A stretch of DNA of 64,000 nucleotides from an uncultured Clostridia bacterium (GTDB taxonomy: Bacteria; Bacillota; Clostridia; TANB77; CAG-508): the NCBI GenBank assembly GCA_934121905.1, contig CAKOVI010000007.1, positions 1-64,000 of the forward strand. The letters are read 5' to 3'. The number at the start of each line of letters is the position of its first letter. Positions within the stretch are counted from its first letter, which is position 1. Under the pieces are notes generated by a model, which saw nothing but the letters and a program-made list of their open reading frames with translations, did no database searches and had not been told where the DNA came from. Below, one piece after another: positions 9,863 to 18,982 of this stretch. Position numbers and translations under genes: made by a program.

Positions 9863-11128
9863 ATGGTAAAGGTAAACGTAAGTGAGTTAAGAAAGGTTGC
9901 AGTGGAATATCGGGCAGATGTTAACATTTGGGATATTGCCAAAGAGGCTGAGCAGCTGTACAATGCGATAAAGTTAGTTGGCATCGAAAATGTTGTAACA
10001 ACATCTTTAAAAAACGACTTTTCTGAGGTAGAAAAAGTAGGGTTAGAAAGCTCGAAGAGAGTAAGAGCTGTTGCAGCATATTTTATGATGAATCAGCTGC
10101 ATATGAATGATAGTCCAGCAAGTATTGAAAGATTGGAAAATCATTTCGGAGGTATTTCGCTGGAAGCAACTCTTGGATATCGATTGGGATACAAAGGACC
10201 AATAACGGTGTCTAAAGTATCGAATATGGAGGTACTGGAAAAATATATTGGAGGAAAACAGCTGGAATACCATTATAGTGAAGTGTATGTTCAGAGAATA
10301 TATGATTTAATTGTTATGAAAAATGAAAATATAGAACTCTGGCCGCTTTGGAAAGAAATCGAAAACCTTTATAAAAGCATTGTTACAGTTGGGTTATGTA
10401 ATACAACGATATGGTATTATAACAAGAAAATCCAGAAAGTTACAATGAAGGGAAATGAGATTCCAGAAAGAATGCTGGCTTTCTGTTTGTTCTCAATTAT
10501 CCATATGTACAGAATCGGAAAAGACGATTTGAGCAATGGAAGTTACCGAGTTGAAAATCCTAGTATTAGAATTCTTAGAGAAAAATTTGAATTAGATTGT
10601 CAACTTGAAACTATTTTAGGAGATACAGACATCTTCGAAGATAGAAGAGAAGCAATGAAATGTATTTCCTTGCAACAGATAGCTGGAAGGTATTTAAAGA
10701 AGTCTAAAGCAGGAAAGATGTCAAATGGACCTATTCTTATGCAGGTACCATTTGACTGTATACAGCGAAAAATGACAGACTTAACAGATGAAACAATATA
10801 CCAGCTTTGGACAGCTTTAGATGCACTTTATAAGACCTCTAAAATAGTTGGCATTAATAATGTTGAGGTAAGGTATGTGTATTGCGATGGTATAAAAAAT
10901 CAACCGGAAGCAATAAAATTACCTCAAATAGTTAGAGCATTTTGTGAAGAAGCAGTAATCTATATGTATCGAATGAATGACTCCGCAGAAAGTAGAAGTC
11001 GTCTTGAAAAGCATCTTGGATTAGAGGCACCAAGTAAAATAATTCTTGGGGACACAAACGTAGTTAGTTGCAGTGGTAGTATGCCATGTATTTGTCTTCG
11101 AGAATTAGTAGAAAGACTCAATAAGTAA
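9863..11128 (+). CDS. Unrecognised three-repeat protein
   Basis: I do not recognise this 421-residue protein. It is built of three diverged repeats of about 110-125 residues, at roughly 22-131, 158-279 and 312-420. Each repeat opens with a helix of pattern IW..A.EAE.LY, then VGI.NV. An R..A......MYR helix follows, then LE.H.G and ILGDT (YR in the first repeat), and it ends in a short cI.L.E...R.L helix. There is no signal peptide, membrane segment or recognisable catalytic motif, so a cytoplasmic scaffold or binding role is a guess only. Codon use (CTG, CCG, CGG, GAG) is less A+T-biased than in the neighbours, suggesting transfer. The start has an ideal AAGGAGG site. It stands alone between ptsI and a terminator. 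Confidence 0.85.
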   Translation: MVKVNVSELRKVAVEYRADVNIWDIAKEAEQLYNAIKLVGIENVVTTSLKNDFSEVEKVGLESSKRVRAVAAYFMMNQLHMNDSPASIERLENHFGGISLEATLGYRLGYKGPITVSKVSNMEVLEKYIGGKQLEYHYSEVYVQRIYDLIVMKNENIELWPLWKEIENLYKSIVTVGLCNTTIWYYNKKIQKVTMKGNEIPERMLAFCLFSIIHMYRIGKDDLSNGSYRVENPSIRILREKFELDCQLETILGDTDIFEDRREAMKCISLQQIAGRYLKKSKAGKMSNGPILMQVPFDCIQRKMTDLTDETIYQLWTALDALYKTSKIVGINNVEVRYVYCDGIKNQPEAIKLPQIVRAFCEEAVIYMYRMNDSAESRSRLEKHLGLEAPSKIILGDTNVVSCSGSMPCICLRELVERLNK

Positions 11129-11148
11129 CTTATCAACCAAAAACGGGG

Positions 11149-11180
11149 CAAGGGTATCAGATTATACTGATACCCTTAAA
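11149..11180. terminator. Bidirectional terminator between convergent genes
   Basis: AAGGGTATCAG and CTGATACCCTT surround a short loop, with A/T-rich flanks on both sides. It sits between the convergent three-repeat gene and the peptidase gene. Confidence 0.8.
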
Positions 11181-11181
11181 T

Positions 11182-11904
11182 TTAATCATTTTCAACAAAC
11201 AAAGCCTTAGCAACCCAAGGCAAAACCTCATCAAAACTATACCAACCAGAACTTTTACTAGAATTTTCAAGGCCATTTGGGTTAGAAACATAAACCAAAT
11301 TTCCATCTGTTGCAAGTAAAGCCATATAATGAGAAGCGGTTGTCCAACGATTATTATTAGGTTTATTCCAAACACAAATCAAAATAGGTCTATTAGTTTT
11401 CAAATGTTTTACAAAAGCATCTTTAGAAAGATGAGAACTATCATAATAAAAATCAGTATTTTTAATTCCAAAAGTATCAGACAATTCTTTAGAAAATTTC
11501 TCATTATTAAGAACTGGATAATATTTTTTTCTTAGTTTCTCAGGAGAATAATTTTTATTATAACCACTAAGAATTATTGAAATAGCAGTTATTCCACAAC
11601 CATTTTCTTCCATTGTGCCACCCCAATATTTATGATTAGCCCAAGAAGACAAACCATTTTGCTTATATTCTTTATATGTTTTTTCATTAACATCAACAGT
11701 TGTAAATGTTGTAAAATATCCATCCTTTCCTTCAACACTTTTTTGCCCAATTCCCTTATAATTTTCATTTTTATCAAGTTTTATTACTTCATAACCATCA
11801 GAATTATTTTCTAATGTGAAATTATTATTTCCATAAAAGTTTTTAAAGTAAATAATTCCAATTAATATTAATATAGCTAATAGTAATTTTTTACATTTTT
11901 TCAT
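11182..11904 (-). CDS. Exported C39-like cysteine peptidase
   Basis: The 240-residue protein has an N-terminal hydrophobic segment (residues 5-22) without a clear cleavage site, so it is secreted or anchored outside the membrane. The peptidase_C39_2-type fold is suggested by the Cys in ENGCGITAISIILSGY near residue 103, the His in ASHYMALLA near 192 and the Asn in VSNPNG. These would be the catalytic Cys, His and Asn. Substrate is unknown; similar stand-alone C39-like proteins are common on Firmicute surfaces and are not necessarily bacteriocin exporters. On the minus strand AAAGGTGA precedes the ATG, and a TATAAT-like box lies at 11937-11942. Confidence 0.75.
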   Translation of the reverse strand: MKKCKKLLLAILILIGIIYFKNFYGNNNFTLENNSDGYEVIKLDKNENYKGIGQKSVEGKDGYFTTFTTVDVNEKTYKEYKQNGLSSWANHKYWGGTMEENGCGITAISIILSGYNKNYSPEKLRKKYYPVLNNEKFSKELSDTFGIKNTDFYYDSSHLSKDAFVKHLKTNRPILICVWNKPNNNRWTTASHYMALLATDGNLVYVSNPNGLENSSKSSGWYSFDEVLPWVAKALFVEND

Positions 11905-12089
11905 TTCAAATCACCTTTTCTTTTTTATTTGATTGTATTATACTAACAAAGAAGAATTAAGGCTTTAAGAAAAAATGAATAAAAATTAAATTTTTTATTA
12001 AGAAAAATAAAAATTGTAATATATCTGTAACATAAATGTAACAATACTTTTAACCTTACAGGCAAAATAATTATAAAAAATTACCAACA

Positions 12090-12135
12090 AAACTGTTGCA
12101 ATTGCAACAGTTTATTTTTATTTTAGTGTTATAAT
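12090..12135 (+). promoter_or_regulatory. Operator-like palindrome and -10 box upstream of nrdD
   Basis: A perfect 24-base palindrome (12090-12113, core CTGTTGCAATTGCAACAG) is followed after 16 bases by TATAAT (12130-12135). With normal spacing the -35 region would fall inside the right arm, so a dimeric repressor bound here would block transcription. There is no loop, so it is a poor terminator. It does not match the NrdR-box consensus that I recall, and the regulator is unknown. The rest of 11905-12166 is A+T-rich and shows no gene. Confidence 0.55.
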
Positions 12136-12166
12136 TCATTCCATCACAAAGAGGAGGAAATGAAAA

Positions 12167-14326
12167 ATGAAGATAATAAAAAGAGATGGCACAATTGTAG
12201 AATACAACCCAGAAAAAATCAAAAATGCAATAAAAAAGGCAAATAACGACGTTGGTAGAAAAGAAAAAGCCACCAATGAGGAAATAGAAGAAATAATCAA
12301 ATATATAGAAGAACTAAACAAAAGAAGAATATTAGTAGAAGACATCCAAGACATAATAGAGCAAAAATTAATGGAAATAGGAAGATATGAACTAGCAAAA
12401 CAATATATAACATATCGTTACACAAGAGAATTAATAAGAAAAGCAAACACAACAGATCAATCAATAAAAGAACTAATAGATGGAGAAAGTGAATACTGGA
12501 ACACAGAAAACTCAAACAAGAATGCAAAAATAGTAACAACACAAAGAGACTATTTAGCAGGAATAACAAGTACAGATATAACAAGAAGATTTTTACTACC
12601 AGAAGACATAGTAAAAGCACATGATGAAGGAATAATTCATTTCCACGACGCAGACTATTTTGCACAAAATGCTTTACACAATTGTGATTTAATAAATCTA
12701 GAAGATATGTTACAAAATGGAACAATAGTAAATGGAGTTATGATAGAAAAACCACATAAATTCTTAACAGCAATGACAATAGCAACGCAAATAATAACAG
12801 CTGTAACATCAAGCCAATATGGTGGAGCAACAGTTACAATGACACATTTGGCACCATTTGTAAGAGATAGTTATAAATATTATTTAGAAAAATACAAAGA
12901 AAGAGGATTATCAAATCAAACTGCAGAAAAATACGCAAAAGAAGATTTAGCAAAAGAAGTAAAAGATGGAGTCCAAACTTTCCAATATCAAATAAATTCA
13001 ATGACAACAACAAATGGACAATCACCATTTTTAAGTGTATGTTTCTACTTAGGAGAAACAAAAGAATACAAAGAAGAGTTAGCAATGATAATAGAAGAAT
13101 TTTTAAAGCAAAGAATTCAAGGAATGAAAAACGAAAAAGGAGTATATATTACACCAGCATTCCCAAAACTATTATATGTACTAGAAGAAGATAACATCAA
13201 AAGAGATGGCAAATACTGGTATTTAACAGAACTTGCAGCAAAATGTACAGCAAAGAGAATGGTACCAGACTACATATCAGAAAAGAAAATGCTAGAATAT
13301 AAAATAGATAAAAATGGTAATGGAAACTGTTTCCCATGTATGGGATGTAGATCATTTTTAACACCATATATCGACCCAAAAACAAATAAACCAAAATATT
13401 ATGGAAGATTTAATCAGGGTGTTGTAACAATAAACTTAGTAGATGTAGCATTATCATCAGATAAAAATGTAGATACATTCTGGAAAATAATGGATAAAAG
13501 GCTAGAACTATGTCATAGAGCTTTACAATTAAGACATGAAAGACTAAGTAAAGCAACAAGTGATGTTGCCCCAATTTTATGGCAACACGGAGCACTAGCT
13601 AGACTTCCAAAAGGAGCAAGTATACATGAATTACTTCATGGTGGATATTCAACAATATCACTTGGATATGCAGGTCTTTATGAATGCGTAAAATTTATGA
13701 CTGGACATAGCCATACAGACAATGGTGTAGGAAAAGAATTTGCAATAGAAGTAATGCAAAAACTAAATGATAAATGTAAAGAATGGAAAGAAAAAGAAGA
13801 TATAGATTACAGTGTATATGGAACACCAATAGAATCTACAACATACAAATTTGCAAAATGTTTAAAAAATAGATTTGGAATTGTAAAAGGAGTTACAGAT
13901 AAAAATTATATAACAAATTCATATCATGTTCCTGTATTTGAAGATATAGATGCATTTTCAAAATTAAAACTTGAAAGTGAATTCCAAAGACTAAGTCCAG
14001 GTGGAGCGATTTCATATATTGAAACACCAAATTTACAAAGTAATACAGAGGCCGTTTTACAAGTAATAGAATTTATATATAACAATATTATGTATGCGGA
14101 ATTAAATACAAAATCAGACTACTGCCAAAAATGTGGTTATACAGGTGAAATTTTAATTGATGATAACCTAGAATGGTATTGCCCTAATTGTGGTAACAGA
14201 GATCACGATACTTTAAATGTTGCAAGACGTACTTGTGGCTATATTGGAAGCAATTTCTGGAATAAAGGTAGAACACAGGAAATTAAGGAAAGAGTTTTAC
14301 ATTTGGATAATAAAGATGATGAGTAA
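12167..14326 (+). CDS. nrdD: Anaerobic (class III) ribonucleoside-triphosphate reductase
   Basis: Reduces ribonucleoside triphosphates to deoxyribonucleotides under anoxia using a glycyl radical. The 719 residues begin with an ATP-cone allosteric domain (about 1-90). The ten-stranded barrel follows, then near the C-terminus a four-Cys zinc site (CQKCGY and CPNCGN) and the glycyl radical loop RRTCGYIGSNFW with the radical Gly near residue 695. The length is normal. An AGAGGAGG site precedes the ATG. The activating enzyme nrdG follows after an intergenic hairpin. The palindrome at 12090 probably controls the pair. Confidence 0.97.
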   Translation: MKIIKRDGTIVEYNPEKIKNAIKKANNDVGRKEKATNEEIEEIIKYIEELNKRRILVEDIQDIIEQKLMEIGRYELAKQYITYRYTRELIRKANTTDQSIKELIDGESEYWNTENSNKNAKIVTTQRDYLAGITSTDITRRFLLPEDIVKAHDEGIIHFHDADYFAQNALHNCDLINLEDMLQNGTIVNGVMIEKPHKFLTAMTIATQIITAVTSSQYGGATVTMTHLAPFVRDSYKYYLEKYKERGLSNQTAEKYAKEDLAKEVKDGVQTFQYQINSMTTTNGQSPFLSVCFYLGETKEYKEELAMIIEEFLKQRIQGMKNEKGVYITPAFPKLLYVLEEDNIKRDGKYWYLTELAAKCTAKRMVPDYISEKKMLEYKIDKNGNGNCFPCMGCRSFLTPYIDPKTNKPKYYGRFNQGVVTINLVDVALSSDKNVDTFWKIMDKRLELCHRALQLRHERLSKATSDVAPILWQHGALARLPKGASIHELLHGGYSTISLGYAGLYECVKFMTGHSHTDNGVGKEFAIEVMQKLNDKCKEWKEKEDIDYSVYGTPIESTTYKFAKCLKNRFGIVKGVTDKNYITNSYHVPVFEDIDAFSKLKLESEFQRLSPGGAISYIETPNLQSNTEAVLQVIEFIYNNIMYAELNTKSDYCQKCGYTGEILIDDNLEWYCPNCGNRDHDTLNVARRTCGYIGSNFWNKGRTQEIKERVLHLDNKDDE

Positions 14327-14346
14327 TTGACAACGAGAAAAGGGAC

Positions 14347-14429
14347 AAAAGGGACCGGGTCTTTTTTGTCCAATTATTAGAAATTTTGTAAAATTTGCGA
14401 GGAAGGACAAAAAAGACCCGGTCCCTTTT
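14347..14429. repeat. Long REP-like inverted repeat between nrdD and nrdG
   Basis: A perfect 25-base inverted repeat (arms 14347-14371 and 14405-14429, core GGGACCGGGTCTTTTTTGTCC split over the arm) encloses 33 bases. It ends 34 bases before the nrdG start. A processing or attenuation role that sets the nrdD:nrdG ratio is possible but not shown. Confidence 0.85.
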
Positions 14430-14462
14430 GCCCCCCCTTGCCAGATAGAAAGGAAAATAAAA

Positions 14463-14951
14463 ATGAGATACAACAAAATAAGAAAAATGGATATATCAAA
14501 TGGACCTGGAGTTAGAGTATCAATATTTATGCAAGGTTGTGCATTTAATTGTAAAAATTGCTTTAACCCAGAAACACATGATTTTACTGGTGGAAAAGAA
14601 TTTACAGATGATACAATAAAAAGAGTTTTGGACTTATGTGATAATGAAAATGTAGAAGGTTTATCTATCTTAGGTGGAGAACCAATGCATCCTAATAATA
14701 TTGAAGGCACAACGAAGCTTGTTAAAGCTTTTAAAGAGAAATATCCAAATAAAAATATTTGGGCTTGGTCTGGATATAAATTTGATAAAGATTTGGAAAA
14801 TAAGGATGCTATGAATTATATTGATGTTCTTGTTGATGGACAATTTGTTGAGAGTGAGAAAAATCCTACTTTGGAATGGAAAGGGTCTAGTAATCAAAGG
14901 GTTATTGATGTTAAGGAAAGCAGGAAATGTCATAAGGTTATAACTTTATAG
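14463..14951 (+). CDS. nrdG: Anaerobic ribonucleotide reductase activating protein
   Basis: Radical SAM enzyme that installs the glycyl radical on NrdD. The 162-residue protein carries the cluster-binding motif C-A-F-N-C-K-N-C near residues 26-33, preceded by DISNGPGVRVSIFMQG. It also has the LSILGGEPM motif that binds S-adenosylmethionine and the C-terminal WKGSSNQRVIDV. Length is normal. It lies downstream of nrdD in the same direction and is very probably co-transcribed, with GAAAGGAA as ribosome binding site. Confidence 0.96.
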   Translation: MRYNKIRKMDISNGPGVRVSIFMQGCAFNCKNCFNPETHDFTGGKEFTDDTIKRVLDLCDNENVEGLSILGGEPMHPNNIEGTTKLVKAFKEKYPNKNIWAWSGYKFDKDLENKDAMNYIDVLVDGQFVESEKNPTLEWKGSSNQRVIDVKESRKCHKVITL

Positions 14952-14965
14952 TATAAAAATGAATT

Positions 14966-15008
14966 AGGCTATGTAATACGTGATATACATAGTCTATGTT
15001 TATTTTTT
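14966..15008 (+). terminator. Probable terminator of nrdDG
   Basis: AGGCTATGTA pairs with TACATAGTCT (one G-T pair) and is followed by a T-rich tract 15 bases after the nrdG stop. Confidence 0.6.
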
Positions 15009-15040
15009 ATAGGAAATAAGATAATTGACATAAAACAAGG

Positions 15041-15077
15041 AAAAATGGAGGAAGACATTTTGTCTACCTCCATTTTT
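15041..15077. terminator. Second strong hairpin after nrdG
   Basis: A 17-base stem with one mismatch (AAAAATGGAGGAAGACA / TGTCTACCTCCATTTTT) around a three-base loop. It has A and T runs on its two sides, so it could terminate in either direction. It isolates nrdDG from the two-component operon. Confidence 0.7.
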
Positions 15078-15148
15078 CAATATTAACAAAATCTTAATAA
15101 AATAACACTTTTTTCTTAATAAAATATCTGCTATAATAAAAATGTACC

Positions 15149-15204
15149 AAAAAGACCCGGTCCCAAACGAACATTGTTCACAAAAGAACCGGGCCCAAAC
15201 GAAC
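15149..15204. repeat. REP-like pair as direct repeats in the leader of the response regulator
   Basis: Two direct copies of the REP half-site, each ending in CCCAAACGAAC (15149-15172 and 15182-15204), lie between a TATAAT box at about 15131-15136 and the ribosome binding site of the response regulator. Unlike the other loci the copies are in the same orientation. Confidence 0.7.
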
Positions 15205-15219
15205 AAAAGGAGGAAAAAA

Positions 15220-15912
15220 ATGCACAATATCCTAATAGTAGATGATGACAAAGAAATAGTAAAAGCAATAGAAATATACCTAGAAAGAAAAAAATACCAA
15301 ATATTCAAAGCATTTGATGGAATAGAGGCATTAGAACAGATAAAACAAAATGATATCAATCTAATAATTTTAGACATAATGATGCCAAACAAAGATGGAA
15401 TAGAAACATTAAAAGAAATAAGAAAAGAAAAGAACGTACCAGTAATTTTACTTTCTGCCAAATCAGAAGATATAGATAAGATACATGGATTAAACATTGG
15501 TGCAGATGACTATATAACAAAGCCATTTAATCCTGCAGAGCTAATTGCAAGAGTAAATGCATTACTTAGAAGATATACCAATTTTGAAACAGAAGAAACA
15601 AACAATAAAAATATAATAAAAAATGGTGGATTAATTATCAATGACGACTTAAAAAAAGTAACGATAGATGGAAAAGAAATAAAACTTACACCAACGGAAT
15701 ACAATATTTTAAAATTTTTAACAGAAAACAAAGGCAAAGTATATTCAATTGAAGACATTTATGAAAATGTATGGAAAGACGATTACTTTGCGTCAGACAA
15801 TGTGATTGCAGTACACATAAGACATATAAGAGAAAAAATAGAAATAAATCCAAAAGAGCCAAGATATTTAAAAGTAATTTGGGGAGTAGGATATAAGGTG
15901 GAATGTTTATGA
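15220..15912 (+). CDS. OmpR/PhoB-family response regulator
   Basis: DNA-binding regulator of 230 residues. The receiver domain (1-115) has the acidic pair DDD near residue 8-10, the phospho-acceptor Asp52 in LDIMMP, a conserved Ser/Ala and the KPF lysine. A winged-helix output domain (about 135-230) follows, ending in RYLKVIWGVGYKVE. The start at 15220 follows AGGAGG by seven bases. A longer in-frame start at 15142 would only translate the REP-like repeat. The gene overlaps the histidine kinase by four bases (ATGA), so the two form a coupled pair. No target is evident. Confidence 0.93.
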   Translation: MHNILIVDDDKEIVKAIEIYLERKKYQIFKAFDGIEALEQIKQNDINLIILDIMMPNKDGIETLKEIRKEKNVPVILLSAKSEDIDKIHGLNIGADDYITKPFNPAELIARVNALLRRYTNFETEETNNKNIIKNGGLIINDDLKKVTIDGKEIKLTPTEYNILKFLTENKGKVYSIEDIYENVWKDDYFASDNVIAVHIRHIREKIEINPKEPRYLKVIWGVGYKVECL

Positions 15913-17903
15913 AAAAATCAACAATATTTAAAACAATAAGTTTTATATGTATACCTATTTGTATAATTGCAGTTGTTTTATCATTATTTGCAGTTTATGT
16001 AAAAAATGGAACAAATTTTAATGAAAGCAAATATTATGCTTCAAGTTCATTTATAGCATCATATATTGATGATTTATCTAATGTTTGTGACGATTTAATA
16101 TACAATAATGAAAATTATTACCATACAAAAGATGGCGAAAACACAATATTTTATACAAGCAGGCAATTATACAATAGTAATGTAAAAGATTTTAAATATC
16201 TTGTTATTTATAATAATAAAGCTATAACCAATGTCGAAACAAACAAAGAATTAAATAATATTGATAGCATAAAAGAATACCTACAAAATCTTCAAGGATA
16301 TGAAAATGTAAATATAAAAAATGGAATTATTGAGTCTAGCAATGATGCTGCAAAAAGGATGAGTTTAGCATATTTAGGTACATTTGCAAAAACATATTAT
16401 TCTATGGAAGAGAATGAAAAAAAATATTATACAACAAATTATACAAATTTTGAAATATATAGTTCGTACAAAGCAGAATTTAAACAAAACTCTAAAGAAA
16501 TTGCTATTTCTAATATGCTTAACAAAATATCATTAATAAATGACAGATGCTATATTATAATTCCAATAGGTTCTATAATAGCAATGCTTATGGTTATATA
16601 TTTAGCAGTATCTATTGGAGAAGATAAAAAATTAAATTATTTTGATAAAATTCCTCTAGAGATAGTTGGATTTGTAGCAATTATAATTTCGGTAATACCA
16701 TTTATATTTTTATCTGACTATTTTTATAGTACAGGAAATGACTATGTTGGTGGAATAAGCATAATAATTACAGTAGCATTGTTTATTTATGTTATTGCAT
16801 GTGTATGTATGATAACATTTGTAAGAAGATTAAAAGCAAAAAGTTTTTGGAAAACAACAATAATAGGTAAAATTTTTTACTGGTTTAAAGATGTACTTTT
16901 AAAAAATATTTCATATTCTATAGGAACTACGGCAAAAGTAATATTAGTATTTTTATTAATTGGATTTATTACATTTTTGATAATGCTTATTTTTAGAGGT
17001 GCACTTAGTATTATATTGATAATTGCATTATATGGCTACATAATGTATAGGACAATTATATTTTTCAAAGAGTGTTCAAAAATAAAAAAGAAAATAGAAG
17101 AAGTAAGAGATGGAAATAATCAATTGCCATTGGATGTAAATGAATTTTCGTCAGAATTTCAAAATATTGCAACATCTATTAATAATATTTCAGAGGGAAT
17201 AGAAACTGAGGTACAGGCGAGAATGAAAAGCGAAAGACTAAAAGCAGAGTTAATAACAAATGTATCTCATGATATAAAAACTCCATTAACCTCTATAATA
17301 AATTATTCGGATTTGCTTAAAAATGAGAAAATTGATAATACAAAAGCAAAGGAATATATAGATATTTTATATAATAAATCACAAAGATTAAAGAGACTTA
17401 CAGAAGATTTAATTGAAGCTTCTAAAATTCAAACAGGCAATGTGTCTTTGAAAAAAGAAAAGATAAATATTATAGAATTAATAAGGCAAGCTGCAGGAGA
17501 ATTTGAAGATAGGTTTAAAGAAAAAGGATTGGACACCATAATCGATTGTAAGCAAAACGAGATTTTTATTTTGGCTGATAGTAGATATATGTTTAGAATT
17601 ATAGAAAATCTTTTTAGTAATATTTCTAAATATGCTTTGGAAAACTCTAGAGTATATATTGATATTGGTGTTTTCGGAGATGAAGTTAATATTGCTATAA
17701 AAAATATATCGAAAGATAAATTAAATATTTCAGCAGATGAGCTTATGCAAAGATTTGTTAGAGGTGAGAGTTCAAGAACTACAGAGGGTAGTGGACTTGG
17801 AATTTCGATTGCACAGAATTTGACTAGTCTTCAGGGCGGTAAGTTTGATTTGGTTTTGGATGGAGATTTGTTTAAAGTTAGGATGTGTTTTAAAATTATA
17901 TAA
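15909..17903 (+). CDS. Membrane sensor histidine kinase
   Basis: Cognate kinase of the upstream regulator, 664 residues from the ATG at 15909. One membrane segment near the N-terminus (about 8-30) is followed by an extracytoplasmic region of about 180 residues. Several hydrophobic segments come next (about 212-380) and a HAMP-like linker. HisKA carries NVSHDIKTPLTSII with the phospho-His near residue 454. The HATPase domain has an N box (ENLFSNISKYAL) and a GSGLGISIAQNL G box. In this Clostridia type such kinases often answer cell-envelope stress, but the ligand is unknown. The last 350 bases are duplicated at 18932-19281. Confidence 0.92.
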   Translation: MKKSTIFKTISFICIPICIIAVVLSLFAVYVKNGTNFNESKYYASSSFIASYIDDLSNVCDDLIYNNENYYHTKDGENTIFYTSRQLYNSNVKDFKYLVIYNNKAITNVETNKELNNIDSIKEYLQNLQGYENVNIKNGIIESSNDAAKRMSLAYLGTFAKTYYSMEENEKKYYTTNYTNFEIYSSYKAEFKQNSKEIAISNMLNKISLINDRCYIIIPIGSIIAMLMVIYLAVSIGEDKKLNYFDKIPLEIVGFVAIIISVIPFIFLSDYFYSTGNDYVGGISIIITVALFIYVIACVCMITFVRRLKAKSFWKTTIIGKIFYWFKDVLLKNISYSIGTTAKVILVFLLIGFITFLIMLIFRGALSIILIIALYGYIMYRTIIFFKECSKIKKKIEEVRDGNNQLPLDVNEFSSEFQNIATSINNISEGIETEVQARMKSERLKAELITNVSHDIKTPLTSIINYSDLLKNEKIDNTKAKEYIDILYNKSQRLKRLTEDLIEASKIQTGNVSLKKEKINIIELIRQAAGEFEDRFKEKGLDTIIDCKQNEIFILADSRYMFRIIENLFSNISKYALENSRVYIDIGVFGDEVNIAIKNISKDKLNISADELMQRFVRGESSRTTEGSGLGISIAQNLTSLQGGKFDLVLDGDLFKVRMCFKII

Positions 17904-18003
17904 ATGAGTACTTCTTGAAGTTCAGGCAATTTTATGTTATATTATATATGTTAACTTGCAAATATTTTAATTTGAAATTTTTTCAAAGAGAGAGGAGAAA
18001 AAG

Positions 18004-18756
18004 ATGTTGAGACTAAGCAAAGACTTAAAGGAATTTAAGCGGAGGAAAAATATAGCTAGAATTTCAGGAATAATACTTGTAATAGCGACAATTTTGATTT
18101 TGATTTTAACATATTACTTAAAATTGAAACTGCTAAAATGTCAAAAAATAGACGGGCATATATTTGCATATGCCATTTACATTGGATGTGCCACAACAAT
18201 TTTAGTATTTCTGGAAGCAACCCATAGTTTTGTAGTCGATTATTATAAGAATATAATACGATGGGAAATGAAAGACAAAGAATTATACATTGAAATTGTC
18301 TATACCTTTTGCCAAGATATACCAATGAATCTAAAAGAATTAAAAAACACAAGAATATATTTTGACGAACGGAAATTTATAATTAATTTATGTGACAATT
18401 TTAATGAATTATCAGATAAAGAAATGATTGAAATGGATGGCTCAAAAGAACAAAAAATAATTGTTTGGGTTTCTGTTATTGCTGCAACATTAATAAAAAC
18501 ACCCATTATAAGAAAAAAGAATAACCGACTGAAAAGGTGGATTAACAGGAATTCTTACTTGGAGGATTTTGAGATACAAATAAATAGAAGAATTGTTGAA
18601 GCAGTAATCTATGAAGTTTTAAGCAGTTTGCCGAAATACATCAATATGAAAAAGTTAAATTGGTTTTATGAGAATAATGTCTTGTTGGCACAAGATTTCA
18701 AGCAGTCAGGCGAATTGATTAAATCTGTTTATGAAGAATTAACAAAAGTTTTATAA
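18004..18756 (+). CDS. Unrecognised membrane protein, 250 residues
   Basis: I do not recognise the family. A basic N-terminus is followed by a hydrophobic segment (about 20-42) and a second one (about 53-72). The rest is a cytosolic-looking domain with a mildly hydrophobic stretch near 152-166 (IVVWVSVIAATL type) flanked by basic residues. An AGAGAGGAG site precedes the ATG. It stands alone with its own terminator, between the histidine kinase and a truncated copy of cls. It therefore occupies the left arm of the inferred tandem duplication. Codon use is slightly less A+T-rich than that of the kinase. Confidence 0.7.
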   Translation: MLRLSKDLKEFKRRKNIARISGIILVIATILILILTYYLKLKLLKCQKIDGHIFAYAIYIGCATTILVFLEATHSFVVDYYKNIIRWEMKDKELYIEIVYTFCQDIPMNLKELKNTRIYFDERKFIINLCDNFNELSDKEMIEMDGSKEQKIIVWVSVIAATLIKTPIIRKKNNRLKRWINRNSYLEDFEIQINRRIVEAVIYEVLSSLPKYINMKKLNWFYENNVLLAQDFKQSGELIKSVYEELTKVL

Positions 18757-18766
18757 AACAACATCT

Positions 18767-18802
18767 TCCCTTATGTCGAATAATCGACATAGGGGATTTT
18801 TC
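18767..18802 (+). terminator. Terminator after the 250-residue membrane protein
   Basis: TCCCTTATGTCGA pairs with TCGACATAGGGGA around ATAA, followed by a T run. Confidence 0.8.
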
Positions 18803-18805
18803 CAC

Positions 18806-18982
18806 ATTTGCAAACAAAAATACAATATGATATTATATTACCATAAAAAGAAGGTGAAAGAAATGAGAAAAGCCATAAAAAGAGGTCTAATAGTAGCATT
18901 AGGAGTAATAATCCAAATATTACTATCACTAAAAATGAAATCTTTATTTTGGCTGATAGTAGATATATGTACAGAATTATAG
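18806..18982 (+). pseudogene. Truncated duplicate of the cls promoter and 5' end
   Basis: Bases 18806-18931 match 30766-30892, the upstream region, TATTATATT promoter area, ribosome binding site and first 23 codons of cls, with few differences. The reading frame opens at 18863 with M-R-K-A-I-K-R-G-L-I-V and, after the break at 18931/18932, runs into histidine-kinase sequence out of frame, stopping at 18982 (39 residues). It is a remnant, though its promoter may still be active. Confidence 0.85.

Noticed and set aside
12090..12113. Palindrome before nrdD as a terminator
   Set aside because: A perfect palindrome without loop, placed just before a -10 box and far from any upstream gene in that direction, fits an operator better.
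15142..15219. N-terminal extension of the response regulator
   Set aside because: It translates the REP-like repeat in the leader. The receiver domain begins at the ATG at 15220 after AGGAGG.
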